Below, piece by piece: positions 37,374 to 47,112 of a stretch of DNA of 64,000 nt. The position numbers and the translations under genes are program-made. The notes beneath the pieces were generated by a model. It was not told the origin of the DNA. It ran no database searches and saw nothing but the letters and a program-made list of their open reading frames with translations. Numbering within the stretch: the first letter of the stretch is position 1; each line of letters begins with the position of its first letter. Source of the DNA: Chrysopilus asiliformis (lineage: Eukaryota; Arthropoda; Insecta; Diptera; Rhagionidae); NCBI GenBank assembly GCA_964034945.1, contig OZ035960.1, positions 11,350,457-11,414,456 of the forward strand, read 5' to 3'.

Positions 37374-39378
37374 ATGGTGTTAAAACAATTTCTTACTTGG
37401 GTTTTGCTAATAGGAGTGTGTGCAGCAGAAAAACTTCGTACGTTTACATTTTTACACTAATAGCAGTGCTATTCGTATAGTAAATAATTATTCCTTTTTT
37501 TCCCTTAATTTTAAAGCGAGTGATATTCCGTTGTGCAAAGCGGGAGACGTTAAGTGTATTTCACGAGTGTCAACTGATTTGATTCGTACCTATTATCGCC
37601 TAGGACGGCCGGATATGGGTATTCCTCCGATTGACCCATTTAGAATTGATGTTCTTGTATTGCAAAGGCAAGGCGAAGGACCTCTGGATTTCAGTTGGAT
37701 ACTTAGGGATTTGGATGTTAGAGGATTATCTAAAATAGATATTACTAATATGGTGTAAGTTTAAAAAAAAGCCTGTCAAATATTCGACGACTTTCAAGTG
37801 TGACATTTTATTATCTCTTTGAGACTGGTATAGAATTTTGCACCCTCCCGGGCTAAAAAAAATGTTTTCTTGCTAAATTGGATATTAGAATTTTTCTTAT
37901 CATCGAAAACAATAGATAATTAAATCAAATATTGTATTCTGACACTTCAGGAAGATTTTTGCACTCAACTAATTAACACTTCGTCACATAAGACGTTTTA
38001 CGCGTCATTTTACTTCAAAAAGCATCCAATTTAAGACTTCTTCCCGAACAAACTTTCTATTTTCAAGATCAATATGGTTTGTGTAAGATGTTTTAATTTG
38101 TATCAATATGGCGAATGCAAATATCATCAGATTTTTACCAGTCGGTACGTAGTTTTAGTGTAAAGTCGCAAACACTTTTTTGTTAGTTAAATTTTTACTT
38201 TCCTTTGCTATAGAGGGAAAGTATTGTATTCGTGACGGATACCGACTCGAGAATGAGGGCAGATAGAAACTTTCTTATCAATACGAAGTCCGTTTCAGGC
38301 AAAATTAAGATGTCCGTTCATCTGTCCGTCAGTTTTTTAGTTATACTTATGATAAATAACTCGAGAACGCGTTGAGTTAGCGACTTAAAATTTTTTGCAA
38401 ATGAGTTTTACGGGCAACGTAGTTTTCTGTGACTTTCTGGAAAAGTAACGGGTACCTCCAATGCATTTTATTTTTGAAAAAATTCAGGAGTAGTATTCCG
38501 TAACTTGTTTCAAGCGTTTGTTTTGAGTTAGAAGAACAAGTAGTGTCTTCTGTCTCTGTTTCGACCAAAATAAATGACAGGAAGAAACAGAGATAGGGAA
38601 TATGACTTTTTCTTCTCACTCGAAACAAACGCTTGAATCAAGTTACGGAATACCACTCCAGTCTTTTGAGAATTTCTCGGAAACTATGCACTTTTGAGAA
38701 AACTTTTGAGATTGACAGCTTTTATGATTCATTTACGACTGACTTTAAGGCAAAGTTTCTCGCATTTTTCGGACTACACTGAAAGTGAATTCTGATATCT
38801 CTGTCCAAAAACTTTATTTTATATAATCACTTATTTGAAAACACATATTTTTTCTTATTCGAAACTAGTGGCTTTGAAAGGGATCCGGCGAAAAGTAAAT
38901 TTGAACTTATAGCCAAAATTCCAAAACTTTCGATTAAGGGAAAATATAATGCATCTGGAAGAGTTCTAATCCTCCCAATTGAAGGTGATGGCGATTTTGA
39001 AATGATATCCACTGATGTTCATTTTGAGGCTAAATTCAAGCCACATATTCGTACCAAAAAAGGTCAAAAGTATTTAAGCATCAACCGATTAAAGATCATT
39101 TTGTTGCCAAACAAGTAAGTGCCATAAATTATCCTACTACGAACTTAATTTTTTTAACCATTTTGAAATTTTCCAGAGTATCAATAAAGCTAACAAATTT
39201 GTTCAATGGCAACAAAATCCTTGGTGATAATTTTAATTTATTCTTGAATGAGAATTGGCGTGATGTTTGGGAGGAATATTCACCAACCATTTATGAAGCA
39301 CTCGTTGATGTGATTAAAAAGTTATCACAAGGAGTATTTGATCGATATTCCTACGATGATATTTTCTTACCGGATTAG
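37374..39378 (+). CDS. JHBP/takeout family gene 4, 4 exons
   Basis: Exons 37374-37437, 37517-37754, 38869-39114 and 39177-39378 splice to a 249-residue protein. The signal peptide is MVLKQFLTWVLLIGVCAA; EKLPSDIPLCKAGDVKC supplies Cys28 and Cys35. Exon 3 starts GFERDPAKSKF and has NASGR (Asn128) instead of NATGR, still an N-glycosylation sequon. Exon 4 encodes LTNLFNGNKILGDNF, FLNENWRDVW and ends YDDIFLPD. Intron 2 is 1.1 kb and contains a GTCY-type repeat (about 38200-38450) followed by a foldback element (38491-38663). Upstream, 3.2-4.2 kb of repeats separates it from gene 3. The ATG chosen is the first after the TATA box. Predicted secreted carrier, very close to gene 3 in exon 2. Confidence 0.95.
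38491..38663. mobile_element. Foldback in intron 2 of JHBP gene 4
   Basis: TATTCCGTAACTTGTTTCAA and its near inverse (TTGAATCAAGTTACGGAATA) at the ends, about 173 bp. Confidence 0.7.
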
Positions 39379-39827
39379 TTCTTCAGAAATATAAATAAGA
39401 TTTCTTGTGTGATTAAATTTAGTTTAAGTTAGTTAAGTAAACGTGTTCAAAAAAAAAAATTCTCAAATTTAATAAATTGTGATATTATTTCCATTGAGTT
39501 TTATTAATACAACATTTTTTCATAAAAATCTAATACAAAAAACTGAATCTCGAAATTAGAGTATATTCAAAGTTTGTCATTTGAGATGAACATTGAAAAA
39601 TTCAGTTTGCTCTGACTTTACTTTTAGTTGGAAAATTTTGGAAAAGTCAAATTTTCTATGTAAGCTTTAAGTAAACGACTCAGGAAAATAAGTTATTTTA
39701 ATGTAAATTTTCAAAACTAAGCTCAGCTGGCACTACTTTTTAGAAGCTGTCCTTAAATTACGTCATATATTGCCTTGTTCGTCAGGCTTTTTCGAGATTT
39801 TTTAGATAGACTTAATTGCCGCCTTAA

Positions 39828-40064
39828 CACTCTAACAGCCACGTCAGTCAAAAAGACCTGACACCTAATTGTACACAACGGGCACAATGAAAATTATTAA
39901 AGTGTTCGCTGCAACCGCAACGATTTTTTGTAGTTGCACACATTTTATGGTAATAAAATAACATTTAGGTATAATTTTGTTTCATTTTGTTTTTCTCTTA
40001 GTGCCTTTTTGACTGACAACTAAATATTCGAAAAAGGCCTAAAACTGTCATGGCAGTTAGGGTG
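39828..40064. mobile_element. piggyBac-like MITE (TTAA-flanked)
   Basis: TTAA at 39824-39827 and 40065-40068; ends CACTCTAACAGCC and CACCCTAACTGCC (inverse). It lies 0.45 kb past JHBP gene 4. Confidence 0.7.
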
Positions 40065-40506
40065 TTAAATATATGATGTTTGTTAAACTTCTTTAATCAT
40101 CACTCTTCAGTGACGGCTTTAACCTATATGTTCCCACTGTTCCATTTTTAGAACGGTACCAGAACTCAAAAATAAAGAAAATAAAAGTAAATTAGTGATT
40201 TTATTTTGTTTTTATAGGCAAGGATATAAATTACAGAAATCTGTCAATATAAAACATATTATCCATAAAACTAATATAATAAAACCTGAATAAAAAAATG
40301 ATTGATTCAGGTTGATAAAAAAATAAAACAAAGCTTTTAATATCATGTTCAAAAGTGGTATAATTTTCCGGAAAACCATGTCGTCATCTTTGATATGCAG
40401 CTTGCATAAAAACAAAAAAAAATGTATTAGTGATTCTCTCTCGTTTTATTTTATATCCACCAATGTTAATAGCCCGATTCTATAAAATTGCCCAAATATT
40501 GAGCCT

Positions 40507-41084
40507 GTTTACATTAGGACTCATTTTGAGGCGGCACATCTTTCGTCATTTTTTTGCCGTGTGCACACGGTTCGCCTTTTCATTCACTACGTCTTTCACC
40601 TACTTGATGTTCAAGACATTGGGATGAAAATAACCTCCAAATTTAACTCAGTTGTGAAAATATGGCACATGGTCCCGTACTACATTTATATTTAAATTTG
40701 TTTTTCATTTGATTCAGTCAATTTTCCTTTACATAATGGAATAATTAGTCAAAAACACATTTTTTTGAGATACTACAGTCTACGGGACCATGTGCGATAT
40801 ATGGATCCTATAATAATTGCAGTAACAAGTTTATTATATGCTTCATCAGCAACGGCTCTATTTTTGTGCCAATCTGAAGAAGAAAACTCGGAATTTTTAG
40901 ATGCGCACGACACCACAGCAAACAACGAAATGACAAATAAAAGCGAAACGAGACTCAAACCGGTTTGCGACTGAAAATTTTAAGTAAATCTCAATTTCGT
41001 TCGCTCGTTTTGGTTTCCCTCTCCACTTCGTCACTTGGCCGGAGCGAATGACGTGACGCCTCAAAATGAGTCCTAATGTAAACT
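40507..41084. mobile_element. GTTTACATTAGGACTC MITE with inner foldback
   Basis: GTTTACATTAGGACTCATTT and exact inverse end the element (578 bp). A second inverted pair (GGCACATGGTCCCGTA, TACGGGACCATGTGC) lies inside at 40660-40795, probably a second insertion. Confidence 0.7.
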
Positions 41085-41847
41085 GGATCATTCACAACAA
41101 CTGCTCGGTTATTTGTTTTGACAACATGGTGTAATAAAATGCGTTCTGTCAGACAGTCAAAGTAACTGAATGGGTTTTAGTTTTAAATACTTTTCATTTA
41201 AATAATTTGAAATTCATTTAAATCAAATACAAAACATTTTTTAAAAATAACCTGCACTTGAAATGAATGGTTTAATATTTGTTTCTACTACTTTATATTT
41301 AGTTCAAATAAAAAACATTTGATTTTCGACTATTAATGAAAAACAGTTAAATCAAATAATGGTTCTTGATTTCATTACATGCCCGATTTCTCTCAGTGTA
41401 GAAAAAAAAAATCCCAAACATGCCTAATGAATGGTAATAAAGAAATTGAAGACATCATCAATGAAAATATAATATATTAATAAAAAAATTTTAAATGTAA
41501 AAAAATGTAAAAAAAAAGTTGGAAAAGATGTTTTATCTACAGTTTCATGTTAATCAACTGCTTAGTATTAAAAAACACTTTGTCAGGCTTTAAAGAATTT
41601 TTGAAGATTCAATTTATAATCACAATGATTTTCTTTTTCTTATACGATGCATATTAATGTAAGTATTGCCATTTTGAATTATCATTGGAATTGTTGGTTA
41701 TAATCTGAATGTTAAAGAAATATTTCGAACCCTGTTTAACAGTAGTATTTAATTTAATTCTCACGAGGTACCTCAGACCTTCCATGAACTTAGGGCCCCG
41801 AAGAGTTCTGAACATAATTTTCTTTACAAAAGCACGTAACCTTATCT

Positions 41848-42398
41848 TAGGCGCCGTTTACATCTGACACTTTATTCTGCGATTGGTGTTTACATTACGA
41901 TACAAAATTTTTGAAATTTTTTCCAGAAAGACGCAGGAACGGGAATTTTTTTATACAAAATCGCTGAAATAAATTCAAATTTTGACAACTTCTGCTAACT
42001 AATTTTATTCTGCGATAGATGAACAAAATTCGCGAAATTAATCATACTAATATATAAAAATGAGTTGGTATCTGTCTGTCTGTCTGTCTGTTTCTCTTTC
42101 ACGCAAAAACGGCTGAACCGATTGACTTGAAATTTGGCATGAGTGCCTGTGGTAGTTCTGGTTCCAACATAGGCATACCTAAAAGTAGCGCGAGGGGTGG
42201 GGGGAGTAAGGGGAGGGGGTAAAGTGATCTCGAAATTTAGCTCTTCTTCTATGTTAGCCTTTCGCGGGGAAACTACCGAGCCGATTGGTCTGAAGTTTAG
42301 CTCCAACATAGACCATCAAAAAACCGGCAAAGACGGGTATGCAAGCTAGTTCTTTGGGAGAAATTCAAGAAAAAATCGCAGGTGCAAACAGGGCCTTA
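41848..42398. mobile_element. TTAGGCGCCGTTTACA MITE containing a nested GTCY repeat
   Basis: TTAGGCGCCGTTTACATCTG at the left and inverse GCAAACAGGGCCTTAA at the right. Related elements at 58008 and 62854. It lies 0.5 kb upstream of JHBP gene 5. Confidence 0.6.
42041..42350 (-). repeat. GTCY-type repeat, ACTAGCTTGCATACCCGTC family
   Basis: Complete minus-strand copy: ATCATACTAATATATAAA, (CTGT)n, then GGGTATGCAAGCTAGT. Nested in an older inverted-repeat element (41848-42398). Confidence 0.7.
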
Positions 42399-42887
42399 AT
42401 ATCCTTGTATTTACCATCGTTTTTATTATATTCTTAAACATTTCATTTTATACGTTATAAGAAAATTCTCCCATGATCCCAGATATTTTTTATCAAACTG
42501 ACAATGAAACAAGTTTGAACTATAAGTGCTACATCTTAGGTGGTTAGCAAAAACGCAGTGGAAACTGGTAACGTTGAGACTTGTTTGTGATGTCGTCGTA
42601 TCAAAAAATAACAGAACAAAAGAATATTTCGATTACTTCATTGATTCTATATTTAAAAATTTGGCATGTGATTTGAAATATGTATTTATCTACAGGTAAA
42701 ATTCGTAATCAATTGAAAATTATAGACTGGTTGGTTATCAGCAAATTGGCGAATTACTGATATTTATAGAAGAACAAATTCTGAAAAATTTTAGTTCGAT
42801 TAAATATTTTTTGGCAATAAGAAGGATAATCTTTCGTTATAAGAACTTTGTTTAACTGTGATTTTTTTGTTAAAAAGTTCCTTCGAA

Positions 42888-43837
42888 ATGGGCACGCAAA
42901 TTTTCGTTGTATTTGCAGTAATTGTGGCGATTTGTGCAGCTAATAAACTTCGTATGTTCAAGATTTTGAGAATTTTAAAGATTTTTTCTAAATTTTACAA
43001 AATTTTATAAAATTGAAGCAAACGACATTCCCTTATGTGAGGCAGGAGATGTGAGTTGTATTGCAAAAGTAGCAACAGAATTTATCAGACATAATTATCG
43101 CGGACGTCCGGACATGAACATTCCCAGATTTGATCCTTTCCACATGAATTCTGTGACACTTGCGAGAAATGGTTCTTTACGCTTCCGGTGGCATATGACT
43201 GATCTGGACGTTATTGGATTGTCGAAAATCGTCATTCACGAAATGGTGTAAGTTGATTTTTTTTATTACATACAAATGAATGTTTTGAAATGGTATAAAC
43301 ATTCAAATTAAAAATCCATAGAGGCTTCGAAAGAGATCCCAGGGATAGCAAATTTGAGATGAAGGCGACAATTCCTCAGTTAGAACTTAAAGGAGACTAC
43401 AACGCGACCGGAAGAATTTTAATAGTTCCGTTTTCGGGCATTGGAAAAATGGGAATCATTCTCAAGGATGTCGATTTAATAGTAAAATTCAAGCCAACAG
43501 TTTATCGAAAGGATGGAAAAACATTTTTGGGAATCGATCAATTTAAGATGTTTGCCACACCAAGAAAGTATGATTTTAAAATTCATTTTGAATGCTATAA
43601 AATATTGATGTATTTTTTTTTATAACATTTTCCAGGGCGTCCTTTCACTTCACAAATCTTTTCAATGGAAACATCGTCCTTGGGGATAATATTAACAGAT
43701 TTTTGAATGAAAATTGGGGTGTCGTTTGGGAGGAATATTCCCCAGTATTTTTCGAAAGTGCTACAACTATATTGGCCACTATTGCTCAAAATATTTTTCA
43801 CAAATACTCTTATGATGATATATTTTTACCTGAATAA
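42888..43837 (+). CDS. JHBP/takeout family gene 5, 4 exons (compact)
   Basis: Exons 42888-42951, 43019-43247, 43322-43567 and 43636-43837 encode 246 residues; all introns are short (67, 74 and 68 bp), making this the most compact + strand copy. Signal peptide MGTQIFVVFAVIVAICAA; then NKLPNDIPLCEAGDVSC with the paired cysteines. Exon 2 lacks three codons relative to genes 1, 2 and 4, removed around GRPDM (HNYRGRPDM) and the following loop. Exon 3 carries GFERDPRDSKF and NATGR (Asn125). The acidic GDGDFEI stretch of genes 1-4 is replaced by FSGIGKMGI. Exon 4 has FLNENWGVVW and ends YDDIFLPE. The intron 3 donor is GTATGA, weaker than its neighbours. No clear consensus TATA box; a TATTTATAG lies near 42761. 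The upstream DNA is a nested repeat (41848-42398). Confidence 0.94.
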
Positions 43838-44069
43838 GTAGAGATTCTCTTTATGCTTAATTTAAGCTTGTTTTACCACCTTATAAATAAGTTAGTTCTT
43901 TTTATGTAATATATTTTTAGGATTCAGGAAATGTAATTTAATATGTTGTAAAATCATGTTCATTGTGTAATAATAATAAAAAAAGGGTTTTTCTTAAAAA
44001 TCTGACATTTCCATTAATTTTATAGGCCAGTCTTTCTAAACTGTGAAAAAATCTTTCTTGGCTTAAAGT

Positions 44070-45180
44070 CTCATTTAATTTACTGGCCGATTGACTTGAA
44101 ATGTTGCACAGACATGTAACTACGGTGACAATGCGATATTTTTACTACCATATTGTAAGGGTGACGGAAAATACTGTAAGAATAACGTGATTCTCCTTTT
44201 ATTCAAATTTCCCAGAAAAAATCTCTCCTGATGGAGGGTGATTGGGGTCGCTGAATCCGATTTTGACGTTAAGAAGTGTGTAAGGATAACGCAAGGCCCT
44301 ATTAGGGAATCGTAATTAACCTTTTCCTCAAGTTTTCCAGAAAAAATCTCCTCTGGGGATTTTCGGAATCTCTGATGCCGATTCTGGAGTCAAAAAGTCC
44401 GTATATCTCAAAGGCTATCTCAAAGGCAAGGAGATAGAGTAAAATGCAAGGATATCTCAAAGGCAAGGAGATAGAGTAAATAGCATATATAAACAGACGT
44501 CATTTTGGATTTTTAGCCATACTAATGAAATACAAAACGGCTAAAACGGATAAAAAAAAATTCAAAAAGTTTTTATTTAAAAAAATGACAAAAAAGAAAA
44601 AAAAAATTTTTTTTGACCCTGTGTATCAGGTTTAAAGGTGCCGCTTCACATGAGAGTAAATACGCGAGTAACTCTCAAAAATTCTCGACAGTTACTCGCA
44701 GGAGATTGTCCATTTGAGAGTTAATTTCGGCGATTTTTCTCTTTTCAAGACCAATATCTTGATTTTTTTGACATCTTGCTTTGGCTAGTTCTCGAGAGCT
44801 ACTAGCGAAATTAAAACGCCGTCCGTATCATGCTAGCAACTCCCCGAGAGTTCACTGGGTGCGTGTCGACTAGAGAGTAGAATCACTTTTGACAGCTCGC
44901 AGAAACTAGCTCGCGAGTTTTTGCAAGTTTCTGCGAGCGACTCTCAGAGATGTGTCCATTTGCGAGTAGCTGCTATCGAGAGGTTTTCGCCGGCATTTAC
45001 TCTCATGTGGAGCAGCACCCTAAAAGCGAGATAAAAGCTTAAAAAATATAGAAATATGTGCCTTGCTTTTATTTCTCATACACAGCGCTCAAAATTTATT
45101 TTTTCCTTGTTAATACATTTTTTAGTAAAAACTTTTTTAAAAACTGTTTATCAATTTTTTTTTTGAATTTTTTTTAGTTA
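44070..45180. repeat. Interspersed repeat homologous to 11381-12540, interrupted
   Basis: Same flanking words as the 11381 copy, but the inserted element is different (44637-45020). A short tandem duplication of ATCTCAAAGGCAAGGAGATA lies at 44400-44480. Confidence 0.65.
44637..45020. mobile_element. GGTGCCGCTTCACATGAGAG MITE
   Basis: GCTTCACATGAGAGTAAAT left, ATTTACTCTCATGTGGAGC right. GAGTTACTCG-like words fill the arms. Confidence 0.7.
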
Positions 45181-45559
45181 AAAATAATTAAAATTTTGCA
45201 AACAAGTTCTGAATTTGTGCATTCGCTACACTACACGTAGGTACGAAACTACTTAGTTTTGTTAGATTTTTCTCATATTTTAAATTGCTGGTAAGATTAA
45301 TCATACATGCCAGAATAAGTATATAAGATTAAGAAAAATAATATGTAAATTAATTTCCGATTTTATGATCATTAAACTTAAATCGTAGATCAAAAGCTGC
45401 CCAACTCTGCCCGATGGCGGTGTTTGAAATCTTAGGTGAAATTATAGTCTCATGATTGTCACGTAAAAAACTTTTATAGTTCGTACAAGTTAGTTGCTGA
45501 CCGTGAATCTAAGTTCAAGCATACATTTTCTTTTTTTGAAAATCGGACATTTATCGTGA
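45181..45559. other. No gene seen
   Basis: AT-rich, between two repeat blocks. No supported feature. Confidence 0.6.
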
Positions 45560-45564
45560 CTAAG

Positions 45565-46640
45565 TGCGGTATTACACTTGGCTTTTTTAAGCCGGCAACT
45601 TTTGGGCTTAAATAAGCCAATGTGCATACATTTGGCTTAAATAAGCCAATCCTGTTGGCATATGCTACACAAGTTTACATGTGTGTGTGTGGACTCAACA
45701 TCAGTCGTGCTTCAGTTGCCAGACAGTTAACATGGGAAAACCATTGAAATTGCTGCTATACTTCCCAAGATCTTTACCTGCTGACGGTCAGAACCTACGA
45801 ATAAGAATACCAGGAAGCAGATAAAGCCAAAAAATTGAAGCATTTTTCTTGTTGGTGTGAGTAACAACGAACACCATTAAGTTTAATGTAGTGACGTAGG
45901 GAAAAATGTTCAAATTTAGAAAACCTTAGATAAAGCAATTCATTTGCTTTGATACGCCACTGGTGTTTTTTGACAGATCGCTCTTCTTCTTGTTTTTGTT
46001 GTTTAATAGTGCACCATTAAGTGTTACGATTAAAAATTAATTTCGCGTATGCTGACGAAAAAACAACATTTTACATAACTTTGATGATAAAATTTGTTTT
46101 GGGCATGTAGCAAAACTTTATTAAATGCAAAACGAAGTTTCGCGAGTGCGTGTATTTGTAGGAATTATCATAAATGGTTTTTTCGTAGACGTTTCGGTTT
46201 TCATCGAATTTTGTTTAATTTACTGACTTAATTCGCGCAAACTAAATTCATTTCGATGCAAAACTCACAGCTTATTAATGATAAAAACATAAAATAACGT
46301 GACATGCTGTGGAAATGTGAAAAAATGTGACTTTTCGGACAGTAAAATCTCTTTGGGGGATAAATCAGAAATCTCTTTGGGGGCTATTCAGAAAAAATGC
46401 TTCACTCACGGACACTGTATATGTGCAGATTCTGTCTTCCTGTCATTCTTATTCGTATGTCAGAACGAAAATGATTTCTAGCTACTATTTTTCACAAACC
46501 GGTTCACACGGTTTGCATGTATGCGCAAAGTTGTCGATAAGCCATAATTTCGAGTGGCAACTTTTCCCTTCCATCTCCGCAGTCGTTTCTCCCGAAAATC
46601 GGCTTAAGTAAGCCCGAAAGTCGCCATGTGTAATACCGCG
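45565..46640. mobile_element. CGATATTACAC MITE, copy 2, interrupted by a hAT-like element
   Basis: Ends GCGGTATTACAC and inverse GTGTAATACCGCG, flanked by CTAAG on both sides (45560-45564, 46641-46645), a possible 5-bp target duplication. Apart from the 664-bp insertion it follows copy 1 along its length. Confidence 0.75.
45795..46458. mobile_element. hAT-like non-autonomous element nested in a MITE
   Basis: The 8-bp GTCAGAAC occurs at 45787-45794 and again at 46459-46466; the uninterrupted MITE at 5432 has only one such site. The inserted 664 bp has imperfect inverted ends (TACGAATAAGAAT on both sides). 8-bp duplications are characteristic of hAT elements. No transposase frame is present. 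Confidence 0.8.
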
Positions 46641-47031
46641 CTAAGAAAACTTTTGCAATTTAGTAATTTTAAAATCATTTGCAATTCAGTAATTTTCAAC
46701 ATTTCTGTATGATTTTTCAATTGAGATTACACAAAAAAATACATACATGTTGACAAATCAATCGTAGTTGATGAAATTCAATATAGCAAATTAGTAGCAT
46801 ATTGAAATTTTATACTATCTTTCATGATAGATCGAATGTCTAATGGCATTCTAGAGTGGATAATTAAATGTCAAAGATTTTTAGGTGTGAGACATGCTTG
46901 TTCTGCTGCCTGTTTTTAATTACGTACTGAAAATTTGTCATTGAATCATTAAATTTAAATGGACTTCAATAAAAACATGAAGACAATTTTTATTACCAAG
47001 TAATACAACTTTAATTGCAGATTTCAGAAAT

Positions 47032-47060
47032 TATATAAAGTCTTTGGAGTCAGTCATCAG
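47032..47060 (+). promoter_or_regulatory. TATA box and possible initiator of JHBP gene 6
   Basis: TATATAAAG at 47032-47040, then TCAGTCATCAG about 10-20 bp later, similar to the arthropod initiator TCAGT. It is 81 bp upstream of the ATG. The GAAATGATC block of genes 2-4 is absent. Confidence 0.5.
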
Positions 47061-47112
47061 AATTAGTTACATGAAAAGTTGTTTAGAGTGTAATTCGTGT
47101 GAATTTCATGAA

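Noticed and set aside
38827..39012. Antisense frames over exon 3 of several JHBP genes
   Set aside because: Shadows of the real coding strand with no independent support; the same pattern recurs over each exon 3.
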